A stretch of DNA of 64,000 bases from Coriaria nepalensis (Eukaryota; Streptophyta; Magnoliopsida; Cucurbitales; Coriariaceae): the NCBI GenBank assembly GCA_027186245.1, contig CP114483.1, positions 29,518,642 to 29,582,641 of the forward strand, read 5' to 3'. A program made the translations under genes and the position numbers. The notes under the pieces are model-generated. The model made no database searches. It was not told where the DNA came from and was given only the letters and a program-made list of their open reading frames with translations. Shown here piece by piece: positions 49,650 to 61,400 of this stretch. Each line of letters starts with the position of its first letter. Position 1 is the first letter of the stretch.

Positions 49650-51872
49650 TTAACCCTTGAAACGAACAACTATGATTGAGATATCATCCTTACTTTCCCG
49701 CTTCAAAGCCTCGGCTGCTAATTGCTTAGCTGCCCTTTGCGGGTCTTTAGTCCTTTTTGCTATATCAACCGCTTCTTGATTTGCCATAACCTGAGTATTT
49801 CATGCACAAAAATATCGATAAAAATAACAGTCAAGATTGAGAAAGAGAGCAGGAGAGGAATAGTATGTAGGGTCACCTTCCATAGACCGTCACTTGCTAG
49901 AATAAGAAGATCGTAATCGGGGCCGATATCAGCAGTTTGAATGTCGGGATCAGATCGCAAATGTGTTTTCAGGTTCTTGTCCCCAAAGGCTCGAGAGACT
50001 GCCAGCTGGCCATTTACCCTTGCCACGTCACCTAAAATAAGTAATGAAAGAAATAAACGGAAGACAGTTACTTCTAAGAAACTCCTAATATAGATGTGAT
50101 TCAGGCTAAGATAGTGTGAATAAAAACCTGGCATATTTGAGACAAATCCGCCCCTGTTCTCAATGCTGCCCCGCTCAGTATTTGGCTCATGGTCTGTAGT
50201 CATCTGCTCTGCTTGCCCTTTCTTTGAAATAACTGCCCGAGAATCTCCGACATTTGCTACCCATAATTTCTGACCATTTATCAGAATGGCGGTAACTGCA
50301 GTGGATCCACCTCTTCCCAACTCTGGACTGTGTGAGAGGATTGCTTGGTCCGTCATCTCGTAGGCTTTATTGATAGACCTATTCGGATCACTCCAAAACT
50401 CCTTCTGAAAAATAATTGCGAAATGCAGTAAGGGTGAGTATGGTTTAGCATTAGTGAAATCTAGAGTTCAAAGAAACCCGTCTGAATTTAATTTAATAAA
50501 TTTCCAAAGTCTAAATATCAGATTAGTTTAAATCTATCCTCTACAATAAATCCACTTTCTGAAATCCAATATCAGAATCGGTAAGGCAAACTGTCCCTAG
50601 AAGTTTGTCCAAACTGAAGTTTGTGAGGCTCAAATCAGCGCTTGGATACCCAGAACAAGAGCCATACTTAACAGTAACCGGTGCTACTCAATTCTAATTC
50701 GGGCCCACTGTTTGAGAATCTATATCCATGACATATATTGTTGGGCTATTTCCTAACATGGTATATAAGTATGAGGTCCTTATTTCAAAACTTCGTTTTA
50801 GTTCCCATTATAACTAAAATACAGCTTGTCAAAACTCCAGTTTGAACATCTAAACCCAAATGCATCCCAAGTGTCAATTTGTATTGGTGATAATATCAAA
50901 GAAAGAAGAAAAAAAAAATGACGCTCAAAAGCTGAGAACCATGATTGACACAAACATTCACTCCATTTAAACTTTCCATTCAAGAAGGCACAACCCACCA
51001 AGTCATTTTCCAAAAATTCGCCAATCTTATCACTTTTCAACAGAAATAAGAAGATCCGGAATTTCCAAACGAAAAGGGCCCTCATTTTGATTTTTAACCA
51101 GACAGGAATTCAAGTCAGGACAAATAAATTTCCATATTTATTATATTGGAAGATAAGAACTTACATCCTTTATAATATTAGGAAAGAGATGCTTTTGTAG
51201 ATAAGCAGGTACACTATCTCCCAAATGACCATCATATATAGCAAAGAGGCCAACTTCCTGGCCTCGCAACTGAATGAACTTGGCCACATGATAATCCTCC
51301 ATGGGATGATTTGCTTTCCCTTTAACTAAGCTAAATCCATACTTGACAGGGCTCAGATGCCCTCTTCCCTTTCCGGAGCTACATGACGAGCGCCCTCCAA
51401 CAACCTATAAAACAAAGAAGCCGCCAATAGTAATAATTGCTTTTCATATGAATTTAGAAAAACAATTCAATCAATATCCAATTTACCCACAGCCAAAGAT
51501 GACTTCTTGCCCATTCTTACACATTTCCTAGAAAAAGTTCTCTCATTCTTAAAAAATTCTTTCATGCATTTAAAATTTTCCAAAGAGCACACTACTGTTC
51601 ATCCCCCGGTTGATAAATAAGGCTTCAAAAATCACCATGAGTACATGATATATAAGTAAAACTGAAAATCAATTACCTAAAAATAAGTAAATAAAATAAA
51701 ATCTTTTCAGGATTTCATTAATTCAATATAATAAAAAAGGATTCCTCAACATATACTACCAAAAGATAACAACAACCGAAAAAAAAAATGGAAAAGAAAA
51801 AAGGCGGAACAGACAATTAGAAGAAATTCGTACCTGAGAGTAAACAGAATTGAAGCAACATAGACTATCCAT
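49650..51872 (-). CDS. Protein phosphatase 2C (PAPP2C-like group)
   Basis: A Mg/Mn-dependent Ser/Thr phosphatase. Five coding exons, 51872-51834, 51404-51165, 50404-50128, 50031-49877 and 49790-49650, give 283 residues, the expected size for this small cytosolic or nuclear PP2C type. MDSLCCFNSVYSQ leads to VVGGRSSCSSGKGR, a string I associate with the phytochrome-associated PP2C group. Core motifs are complete: KGKANHPMEDYH (Glu49, Asp50), LFAIYDGH (Asp71), GRGGSTAVTAIL, VANVGDSRAV, RVNGQLAVSRAFGD, LLILASDGLWKV and KDDISIIVVRF. All metal-binding Asp residues are present. The Cys pair at 5-6 could be acylated, but there is no Gly2 for myristoylation. The start was chosen as the first ATG after an in-frame short upstream ORF. 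Confidence 0.94.
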
Positions 51873-51889
51873 ATAATTCGATTCCAAGC

Positions 51890-51961
51890 TCACCTACTAC
51901 TCCGTTCACTAAACATCCAACTGCTTTAACTAAAATCACACAATTTTCTTCAACAGATCCC
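51890..51961 (-). promoter_or_regulatory. PP2C 5' UTR: short uORF and intron acceptor
   Basis: The leader contains an ATG at 51916-51914 opening an eight-codon frame that stops at 51892-51890, 18 bases before the main ATG. Upstream, TTCTTAATTTTTCAG ends at about 51962 and is a good splice acceptor, implying a 5' UTR intron whose first exon may lie near 52200-52260. The uORF could lower translation of the phosphatase; this is inference. Confidence 0.5.
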
Positions 51962-52128
51962 CTGAAAAATTAAGAAAATAGGGAGAAAAAATATGAGAAA
52001 CCATCCTCAAAACCACCACTGGAAGTCAAAAAATCGAAAAAAAAACGCTCTAACTAATATAGAAATCATCAAAAGGGTATCGTTGAATTTTCCTTACCGA
52101 TCGAAAAATCCCCTAAATTTTTTTTTGT

Positions 52129-52143
52129 GGGGGGGGGGGGGGG
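52129..52143 (+). repeat. G15 homopolymer in the presumed PP2C leader intron
   Basis: Fifteen consecutive G preceded by a T9 run. A tract of this length is prone to slippage, and its length should not be trusted without checking reads. Confidence 0.9.
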
Positions 52144-52269
52144 CCAATACAGAAACCGAGAAAAAATTATACAGACAGCAACTGGGTATCAAAGAAAAAG
52201 AAAGAGGTAAAAAAAAAAAGGCTTTATGAATCGATGAAGTTGTAACCGTTCTAGTTTTGTTGGTGCGAG

Positions 52270-53759
52270 TCTTCGCAGGACTTCAGGGAAAAAAAATATT
52301 ATAATGATAAATAATAGAGAAAAGAAAAAGAAAGAATTGGCTGCCAGGAAAGGCAGAAAGGCTGCACTTGTTGACTTTTGATGTTTGAAATAATAATTTT
52401 GAATTATTTTATTCAACTCTTATTAGAGAAGTTGTGTGTGCGTGCATGAGATATGGATGATTTTAGAGCCCGTTAAAATGGGCCGGATCGGTCTGGTTAG
52501 GCTTATGTTAGATTTTTTATTATTTTTATTGAGTCGGGTCAACCTTTAGAAAATGGATTCGATTCGCATATTTAATAAATATATGGTAGGGATAAAAAAT
52601 ATATAAATATATAAATATATAAAATATATAAAATTTTTGATTAAATAAAATTTTTATTATGTATTAATAAATAATATATAAATAGATAAATAAATATATA
52701 AGAATGATTTAAAAATAATTATTCGAAAGAAGGTAAAATAAAAAAAAATAAAAACTATTTGGGATTAAAAAAAAATTAAAATGCTTTGTTACCCATCCGG
52801 ATGAAAGTAAAAAAAAATTCAAAATTTAAAATAGAGAGAGTTAGGCCTAGATGGGTACACGCGAGCTAACCTGTCCGGCTTCGGCCGAGTTTAAAATTAT
52901 GTCCAAGCCCGACCCTGTATATAAGAGATGGACTTAACCTAACAACCCCTTTATAACATATTAGGCCTGTCCTTTTCAATGGGGCACAGACTGAACTGAA
53001 AAGTTCGGCCAATTTTAATTACTCTAGATAACGGTGTCTGATAAAATTAGATGAAGTTTGAGATTCATAATTATCTATATTAAAGTAAGTAATTGTATGG
53101 ATTGTTATTAAGTTATTCACTTAGAGATTCTTAAATAAATTTAATTTATTGCATATCAATTAATAAATATAAATAAATAAATAAATAAAACTCACTTCTT
53201 TATATATATATCCGTATTTGTTATTTATTTATTATGATTATTATATATAATTAAAATTAATCTTTTTAATTAATTTGATATTTTTTTTTTTTTTGTAGAG
53301 TAATTTTTTTTTTTTTACAGATTAATTTTTAAGTCGATCCAATTTGCATTAAACCAATCATCGATCACAGCTGCTTCATATGTCATATTCGCCTTATATA
53401 TCACATATCAATGATATCATAAGGTAATAAAAAGTTGGTGAGGATAAGAAATCTGATTCCAAATTATCATAATTCTTTGTATTATAATAATAGCCATTGC
53501 TTACAAAATACATATTCCAATATACCTTGATGAAGTCTTATTTTAGTACTTAGATATCTTCGAAATACTAATAACATTCTTTCATGACAAAAAGTTTCAT
53601 CATCCTCACCAACTTTGTATTACTATGTTTTCTTCTTTTTCTAATTTTTAAAGGTTATATCGGAAGGATAAACTCACGGGAGAATCTCGGAGAGAATTGT
53701 CCTAAGAATTGTATAATTCTTGAAGCATATGGTCTAGAGCTCATGTACTTAGTTTCTTG
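52270..53759. other. AT-rich intergenic DNA with GGGCCGG-style motifs
   Basis: No gene is seen. 52470-52520 (TGGGCCGGATCGG...) and 52855-52990 (CTGTCCGGCTTCGGCCGAG..., TAGGCCTGTCC) look like the ends of a non-autonomous DNA transposon of about 0.5 kb enclosing AT-rich filler. No target duplication was confirmed. Poly(T) runs lie at about 53281-53296 and 53307-53319. Confidence 0.35.
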
Positions 53760-54885
53760 TTAATTATTGCTTTCGGATGTAAAATCAGAGTGCCCATTTG
53801 GATACTTCTTGGTATTCTTGGCAGTTTCTTGCATTTGCTTCAACTCTCGACTGTTCTCCAGCCCTGCATATTGGTGACGGATTGTTCTTAATTTTACATT
53901 CATTTTACATTCTTCGGACGAAAAGTGAAACCGATCGACCATCCTTAATTTGTCGAATAGATTCGGAAAAATCGCCACGAACTAGGGGACGAAAGTGTTG
54001 ATAATGATAATTATCTTCTACGGACAAAATGTGACAATGAAACTGTTTTTGCAGGCAATCATACTTACTTTGTTGACGTTGTCTGTCTCGGAGTACTGTC
54101 AAAGAAGGGGGTACATAAGGACCTGATAATTCTAGCTCATTACGAGTAGTATCTCTGGGTTTATCCTAGAACAATTCCTCCAACCGAGGAGAGAAAGGAT
54201 TCATTTATGTTCTCTGTCTCCTCAGTTGTTAAGGAACGTAATAAATCCTTTAGTGTTTGTTGGGTGATAAACACCTTGGTTCTTAGCCTCAGCCATAGAT
54301 GAGGTTCATTCGAAATGACCCAGCAGATGAGGTTGCTGAAGATGAGACTGATCGCCCGTCTAACGATGAAGCTGAGGATACTAGTTGGTCACCAGCTGGA
54401 GGGGGGGCGCGAACCCCTGACGGGCTAGCCGACGCTGAGGGCCCGATGTGCAGGCAAAGGGGAACCAAAGATCACGTGATCAGTGTTGAGCCTGTTCATC
54501 CGAATTGACACCGTCGGGTTACCATATGAGGACCACGGGGTTAGCTAGGATGGGCTCCGGACAGCATGTGGAGGGACCCCCATACCAGCCCTTATTGATC
54601 TGTGTCACACTCCAGGTCGTGGATCCCTTCAAGCGAACGGAAATCCGCATCAACCGTATCCTATACTTCTGTGGGGACTCCAATTCCTTACCTTACGAAA
54701 AGTATTTGCCCTGATAAGCTCATTCAACCTTATGACTTCCCTTTCACTTATGCTTCTCAGGTCAATGTCTCCAATCTCACCCCTTTAATGCACTCGCAAT
54801 CTGGTTCACAAATGGAGAAAAATCAACAAGGGCTATCATCAAGTAAATTGGAAAGTTCGCAATCAAGAACAGGCTATGAATATAA
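53760..54885. other. Unassigned region with a GC-rich patch
   Basis: Minus-strand readings at 54102-53905 (DCLQKQFHCHILSVEDN) and 53978-53760 contain a related pair of segments: plus-strand TTCTTCGGACGAAAAGTGAAACCG near 53909 echoes TCTTCTACGGACAAAATGTGACAATG near 54011. They might be outlying pieces of the DC1 gene. 54290-54620 is markedly GC-richer than its surroundings and has plus-strand open frames (54299-54508) with no recognised domain. Confidence 0.3.
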
Positions 54886-55560
54886 TCAAACCTCAGAGGC
54901 TAGACAATGAACGCGAGCAATGAATTCGCATTCCACGCAATAGTAAACACCAAACCGTACATCCCTTTCTTATTCACAAATATCGCAGTAAAATTCGTCA
55001 GCTTCGTCTTCAATCATTGAATCCAAAAGAAAAAAAGGATGTACCAGACATTTGGACTCGATTTTACAAGGCAGCGGACCACATAAAAGATGGATTTTGA
55101 AGTCAGTGCAATGCACACAAAGGACTGTATATAACTCGGAGTGATTGAATTCCCGAGAATTCATAAGAGTATTTAGAAAAGCAATAAGAAGTATTGCAAG
55201 TAAACTTTGAGTCCGGGACTTTGACGATACGTAGGAAGTTTGGAATCTTCCTCAGTACTGATCAGTATCATAGGATGAGGATGAAAAGTAATCTTGTCCC
55301 TTAGGATCAAAGTCACACCTTAGAGCACACTCGAGATCTAAGTAAATCTCACAAGTTTCGCAAGCATAATATGGTTGGTTTTTTAATGACTTACGGAAAG
55401 AATAACAATCGAACCTCGCACCGGCACGAAGAAAGAGCAAGTGTTCCGGCTCGATAGGATTATCAATTGTTAGGCGCAAATTGTGATTGCCAAGAGAAGC
55501 TCTCTCTTTCTGTATACGAAGAAAGAGATAGTCTTCTGAGCTGGTATGATTTCTTTCCAC
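54886..55560 (-). pseudogene. DC1 (cysteine/histidine-rich C1) domain gene remnant
   Basis: DC1 proteins are plant zinc-binding proteins with repeated C1-like modules, often stress related. Minus-strand readings keep three module pieces in order: RFDCYSFRKSLKNQPYYACETCEIYLDLECAL (55410-55318), CVHCTDFKIHLLCGPLPCKI with HPFFLLDSMIEDEADEFYCDIC (55122-54983), and FGVYYCVECEFIARVHCLASEV (54952-54889). A stop ends the first piece at about 55252 and a single TAA follows CDICE at 54972-54970, after which the same frame continues to the last module. No ATG opens the first piece. A minus-strand ATG at about 55868 starts a short reading ending in a GT donor near 55745 that could be a leading exon. Confidence 0.7.
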
Positions 55561-55869
55561 ATCTCTTTACCTTTCAATAACCTTCACGTTTCATCATAGA
55601 TCCATACGTTAGGATACAATTGCAGAGAGAAAAAGAAAAGAAGAGAGATAAAAATAGAAAAACCAACATGTTAGAAATCTGTTCATTCTATCAAAACTAT
55701 AAAAACGTAATTAAAATGGGACAAATATAAGAGGGAAATTGCAGGTACCTGAACTGCTGAACTTAGTGGTGACCTGCAATAAGGTTTCACTCGTATCGTC
55801 CTGACATGGCGATAGAGTGATGGCTTCATGCAAAGATATCTTGGTTGTCTCTATTCTTCCATCCATGGA

Positions 55870-56410
55870 GGCTGGTGCAAATAATGATGGTATATGCTTA
55901 TCGAAGAAACAAGAAAAATAAAGTTTAGTCTTATTTTGCTAGGGAGATAAGTGAGATTGAAAAGAATATTATATTTCATTTGATTTCTATATTTATTAAA
56001 TTAACTTTAGTCTTATTAAAAGATATATTATTTATAATAAATATTATTAAGATTGACCCGCGAATAAATAATAATTTAATAATATATATTAAGAGATATA
56101 TATTTAAAATAATAATATAAAATATATTAATAATTTTGTATTTTATGACGATTTCTAAATATATATATATAATCATAAATATCATGTATATCATGTATAT
56201 ATTTAAATAGTTTATTTATTTATAATATAATAAACTCCTTTAAAATAATTTATGATGTAATTAATTAAAATTATAATATAATTTTACTTTACTCAATAAA
56301 TATTATTTATAAAAATCGAAAATTTTTAAGAATCTTAAATCAGGGAATCTCTTACAGAAACCTAAAACCTACACGGTACAAAACGTCAAGTTGAAATAAC
56401 CTTTGACTCG
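55870..56410. other. AT-rich spacer before AOX
   Basis: No gene is seen. 55960-56340 is almost pure A/T. Confidence 0.5.
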
Positions 56411-56414
56411 ATGA

Positions 56415-56427
56415 CACGTGCCACGTG
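56415..56427. promoter_or_regulatory. Twin G-boxes upstream of AOX
   Basis: GACACGTGCCACGTGGGT holds two perfect CACGTG palindromes (56415-56420 and 56422-56427) one base apart, about 130-140 bases above the TATA box. The core matches ABA-response and bHLH/bZIP sites; the second copy with GG after it is ABRE-like. Stress or ABA control of alternative oxidase genes is well known, so the pair is a strong regulatory candidate. Confidence 0.65.
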
Positions 56428-56558
56428 GGTCTTCTAGATTACTACAACATGACACATATAGATAACCGGAGTAATAACTGTTATCCCAAGTAAACTGGAG
56501 TATATGATTATTGCAAAACTAATTAAGTACACAACGAAGATCAGTCAACTTCAGTTTC

Positions 56559-56564
56559 TATAAA
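56559..56564 (+). promoter_or_regulatory. AOX TATA box
   Basis: CTATAAAGG lies 57 bases before the AOX start codon. Transcription would begin about 30 bases downstream, leaving a leader of roughly 30 bases. Confidence 0.65.
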
Positions 56565-56620
56565 GGTCCAATAATTTTCCCGTTTCATAATCCCTAGCTT
56601 TTGGGAAATTCTGATCGAAA

Positions 56621-59217
56621 ATGAACCAGTTTGTCGCGAGGTCGTTGATGCGAGCTCTGATCAATGGTCGGAGCTGCAGTTCTGCTACTCGATACGTGAG
56701 CGTCTCTTTGACGGCCATGGTTAGGCCAGTGGAGGAAACGGAAGTGAGGTACCGGAGTGGTAGCGGAGGAGAATTGTATTGGAGGAGGATGATGAGCTCG
56801 TCGGCGGTGGAAGAAAAGGATCGCCGCGAGGAAAGCTCTGAGGTGAAGGGGAAGACGAAGGAGAAGGAGAAGGAGAAGGAGCATGCAGTTGTTAGTAATA
56901 GTTATTGGGGGATTTCGAGGCAGAAGATCACCAGGGAGGATGGGACAGAGTGGCCTTGGAATTGTTTCATGGTAATCATCACTTCACCGTCATTGTTAAA
57001 TCTCTCATTTCTATCTTTTTAGTTCTTTTTTGTGTTCTAATTTCTTCTGGCAGTTTGTTTACAGTTTCAATTAAGGATTGTTCTCTTCTATTACAATCTC
57101 TCACCTGTACTCATTGATCTTACTGTCTAATCCAATTTATTAGTCTACTGATTGTTTTGCATTTGGGCTATGTCATTGTCCAATTGATTTAACTCTCATG
57201 ATCCTACTCATTTAGGTCATAATATGTTTCAGCCGAAGGGTTACTCCAGAGTCAAAGGGTTGATTAATTGGTCAGATTTTGACACAACACAACAATCTCA
57301 ATTTCATGGTTGGTTTTCCAACAAAAATAAAAAGTGCTTATCCAGCAGTCTAGTCTGTTCAATACCCATATTGAATCATTTTTGGTTTATCACACAGATA
57401 TGAAAGCTCGACTTATCTTTTTAAATGGGATAATGTGTAGAACGCGTTGGTTTATTTACTTTCCTGGTGTTGGTACAATTTGTTAAACAAAAGAAGAACC
57501 AAGTTGTGCGTACAGAAGAGTATTCTTAGTTCATTTGTTGTTGTTTACTTTTCTTACCATCAATGACATTATCATCCCCCTTTTCTTGAAAGAGATAAAA
57601 TGAGCTGTCAACCTCTTTTCTATTTCATTATTACATACTGCTTGCAGTGGCAGCTGAAAAACTTGAAGTCATTACGGTTTTGTGCTGATGATTATTAGTT
57701 ATGACTTCTCCAATGCAGCCATGGCAAACTTACCGGGCAGACTTATCGATAGATTTGACTAAACACCACGCCCCTAAGACATTTCTGGATAAAGCTGCAT
57801 ACCGAATAGTAAAGCTCCTTAGAATTCCAACAGACATGTTTTTTAAGGTATGCTGCCTGCTTCTTAGTTATCTCCTCATATCATCTGTCTCTCTTCTTTC
57901 TGATATGGGGCATTGAAGAGCAAATCATAAAGCTTACTAGAAATTCTGAACAACTGTTTTAGGCTGATTTAACTTGTTTGAACTTTTTTTTGGCTTTAAC
58001 TGCAGTTTATTATATCTACCATCGATATTTCTATGCTTTATGGCTCACTCAGTCCAGTACTTATCTTGCAGAGGCGATATGGTTGTCGTGCAATGATGCT
58101 GGAAACAGTGGCAGCTGTTCCAGGCATGGTTGGAGGGATGCTACTCCACCTAAGGTCTCTTCGTAAATTTGAACATAGCGGTGGTTGGATCAAGGCCTTA
58201 CTTGATGAAGCAGAAAATGAAAGAATGCACCTCATGACCATGGTAGAACTTGTAAGACCTAAATGGTATGAGAGGGTTCTGGTTCTCACTGTGCAAGGAG
58301 TCTTCTTTAATGCATTCTTTGTGCTATATCTACTGTCCCCTAAAGTGGCCCATAGAGTTGTTGGATATTTGGAAGAGGAGGCTATACACTCTTATACTGA
58401 GTTCTTAAAGGATATTGAGAGTGGTGCAATTGAAAATGTTCCTGCTCCTGCCATTGCTATAGACTATTGGAGGCTTCCCCTTGATGCCAATTTGAAGGAT
58501 GTTATAACTGTGATCCGGGCTGACGAAGCTCACCATAGAGATGTCAACCATTTTGCTTCTGTGAGTATAACTTTCTATTGCTTGGCCTTCTCTCTTTATT
58601 TATCTTAAAACTTTGCTCAAATAGTATAGATTCCGTTTCTAACCAATCCATAAAGTTTGAAGATAAGTTGATAACCTAGTACGCTGTATTTGGGTTTGAA
58701 GTATCTACAGATAGATGTGGGGAAGTGTATTATGTTGTACCCGAAATGTTTAACACCACCCCCCCCCCCCCAAAAAAAAAAAAGAGGGAAAACATATGGA
58801 AGATAACCTTAAGTTTTTTTTCCTTTGGCTATTATCTCTACCATTTGATTTGATTAGCGGACTAGAACATGTACCAACTTCCATAGTTTTCCATTTTGGG
58901 GAAGGCTACAATTTTGGTGAGAACGGTGTGGAGAAGGAAATTCTAGATATGGAGGTTTATCTTGAGGTGGAATCTCCTAGAAAATGCAGACTACATTAAG
59001 GGTGCTTTTAAGTAGTATTTCTGGCAATATTTTGACTTGCCATGTAATTTATCTAACACATTAAACGATCTTGGTTTCTCTCCTTAATTTGTTTGGAAAT
59101 CTGTCTTATTAATCTGAAAATCTGTCTTAACTCTTAATCGTCTCTTTTTCTCTGCAGGATATTCATTATCAGGGAAAACAACTGAAAGAGGCACCAGCAC
59201 CTATTGGATATCATTAA
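56621..59217 (+). CDS. AOX: Mitochondrial alternative oxidase
   Basis: A di-iron ubiquinol oxidase of the inner mitochondrial membrane that reduces oxygen without proton pumping. Four exons, 56621-56971, 57719-57847, 58072-58560 and 59158-59217, give 342 residues, the classic AOX layout. Residues 1-40 are Arg/Ser-rich and suit a mitochondrial presequence. A Lys/Glu tract ([14 protein letters not shown]) precedes the conserved domain. The redox Cys in WPWNCF (Cys115) and the second Cys in RRYGCRAM (Cys165) are both kept, so dimer and 2-oxo-acid control is expected. Iron ligands: [10 protein letters not shown] (Glu171), ENERMH (Glu210, His213), EEEAIH (261-266) and ADEAHH (Glu312, His315). FMPWQTY replaces the usual FRPWETY, a mild departure. 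The position near EXL2 suggests the AOX2 type. Confidence 0.95.
58759..58783 (+). repeat. C13-A12 homopolymer pair in AOX intron 3
   Basis: Thirteen C followed directly by twelve A, within the last intron (58561-59157). Splice sites are not affected. Confidence 0.9.
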
Positions 59218-59335
59218 AGAGGCCGAGGCCAGTTGCAACATCGCCGGCCCTCTACTGAATATATAGATTGTGCTTGTTGTGTGTATGATGAATATAATTG
59301 TTCGAAGAAAGTGAATTATTTAAAGTATGAAACTA

Positions 59336-59336
<1 letters not shown>

Positions 59337-59370
<34 letters not shown>
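59337..59370 (+). repeat. A34 tract in the AOX 3' region
   Basis: Thirty-four A about 120 bases after the AOX stop. It resembles a poly(A) tail, but AOX retains its introns, so this is a genomic microsatellite or a small retroelement end. Confidence 0.9.
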
Positions 59371-59372
<2 letters not shown>

Positions 59373-59914
59373 TATAATAGGATTACTTGATTAAGATCAA
59401 TCTTGTGTACCCAACACTTAAAAAAGCGCTGGGAACTGTTGTTGTAGTTGATATGTAGTAGTATATATAATATAAAAAGTTAAATTAGTAGAAGGTGATT
59501 TGGATATCTGACTGATTAAGATAATATTCTTAAAAAATTGAATTAAATTAAATTAATTTATATTCTTTCAATAAGTTAATATTACAAGAAATTAATCTTT
59601 TGATGAAATTCTAAATAAAAGAACTTAATTTGAATCTAATTTGATGTGCTGGTATGTTTAAAATTTGCCTCAATTTCAATGAAGAGATTAAAAATTGATT
59701 GGCAATGTATTGATGTTGGGAAAATTTATCATTCAAAAGTCAAAAAAATTATATTTTAAATTAATTTTAAAAGAATTTATTTTTGAAAAAAATATAATAA
59801 AAAATATGGATATATCATTAAGTTAAAGTATTTTTCATATTATAAAATAAAATAAAATAAAATAAAGAAAATATATAATAAAGAAATTAATCTGATTTCT
59901 AAATAGGCGAAAAA

Positions 59915-61400
59915 ATTAAAGTTAATCTAGGTTTTTTTTTTCTGACGTATCTACTGACGAGCGAATTTAATTAATTGTTACTAAAATAAAATAAAAATAA
60001 ACAAAAATAGAATTAAAGTTTAAAAGACAAGTGAGTAAAGAACGGTAGTTAAAGTAAGGAAATTAAGATGACAGATTTAAATCTACGCTAAGAAATTAAA
60101 TTTAAATTAGCTCTACTCATATGATGAACATAAATGGACTAATTTAGAAGAACATAATTAAAATTAAAGATATATTGTCCGTGAACGACATATCAAAATC
60201 TTCACTTAGGTGAATACAGTGCACTAATTCTAATTTTGAAGAACATATCTAAGGAACGAAAGACATGTATTCTCGGAGAAAATGAAAAAAGAATAAGTAT
60301 AGTATTAGACAAACCGATGATTTATTTGCCAAAACGTTTTTAGTTGATTGATGATGATTGAATGGATGTTTTTCTCTTCCACCAAGCCCTACTATTTATA
60401 GGTAAATTCCTAATCACACTCTCGTAACAAAGACGAATTCGAAATCCAATCCCCTATTTTCAAGTGTCAAATCCACTTTTATAGGTCATGTTCACCTTTT
60501 TTTTTTTTTTGACTTTTGATTTCCATCCTATTTCTCCATCTTATTTCTCACCAAGGTGAAATCCCTCTTCCCCTCTATGATTTTTGGATGGATCTCTTAG
60601 TTTGTTCAGATTAGAGACAAATGAGTTATTTTTCCACTTTTTAGGAAAATGTGGTTTAACTTTTGACCAACCAATTAAGTTTAGCCAAAATTCTTCTATT
60701 TCCCTATGCGTTTCGGCCGAAGTTGTTATATAATACCTTTATTTTCAGCAAATTAATACTCTTGGCCAAAAAGTGGGTTGAATGAGCCATTATGACCACC
60801 TTTTAAGGAAAAGTTATTTCTCCATCCAACTAGTTTTGTCTTTGACTGATTCCTCTAACATGTTGGTCGAATCCTATTACTTCCAAAGCTATTTCTGCCG
60901 AAATCATCAATTAAAGGACGAAGTCTAATTCCTCTTCATGTGGGATTTTAGTTTGTCTTATTCGCAGATGGTTGAGATTGATCTCCAAGTGAGCAATCTA
61001 TGCTTGTTTTTCATGCCACCTCATCGATCCTTATGACATTTTAATTTTTTTGAAGGGAAACAACCCTTGGCCGAATTTTGACAAAGTCAAATGCTATGTG
61101 TCAATTGAACTTGAATATTACTTGACTGAAACTTGTATTTAATCGGCCATTTAATTATTCGATTTTAATTGGTCAGTTTAAATATTAATAACTGACTTGA
61201 ATTTATTTCAAATTTTGAACTAATCACTTTTCACCACATGTCCACAAAAATTCTAGCGTCAATAAATGTCCTCATTAATCTTTCTCATTAAATTAAAAAA
61301 TAATGAGGAAGATTAATGACTATGACACTTTATGAATAGCTCTCTCCACCAGTTTCATAATTGCAATTACGCTTTCTATCAAAAAATCTTGGCTAATGAG
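59915..61400 (+). repeat. Long LTR-like repeat with terminal TATA-like box (copy 2)
   Basis: Diverged partner of 20990-22600. It shares CTGACGTATCTACTGACGAG, CTACTATTTATAGGTAAAT, ACGAATTCGAAATCC, TTTCGGCCGAAGTTG, TCAATAAATGTCC and the terminal CACTTTATGAATAGC. The motif GGCCGAA or GGCCAAA recurs from 60700 to 62050. A further partial copy runs off the window end. Confidence 0.55.

Noticed and set aside
59337..59370. A34 tract as the poly(A) tail of a processed AOX copy
   Set aside because: AOX here has three introns with good splice sites, so it is not a retrocopy.
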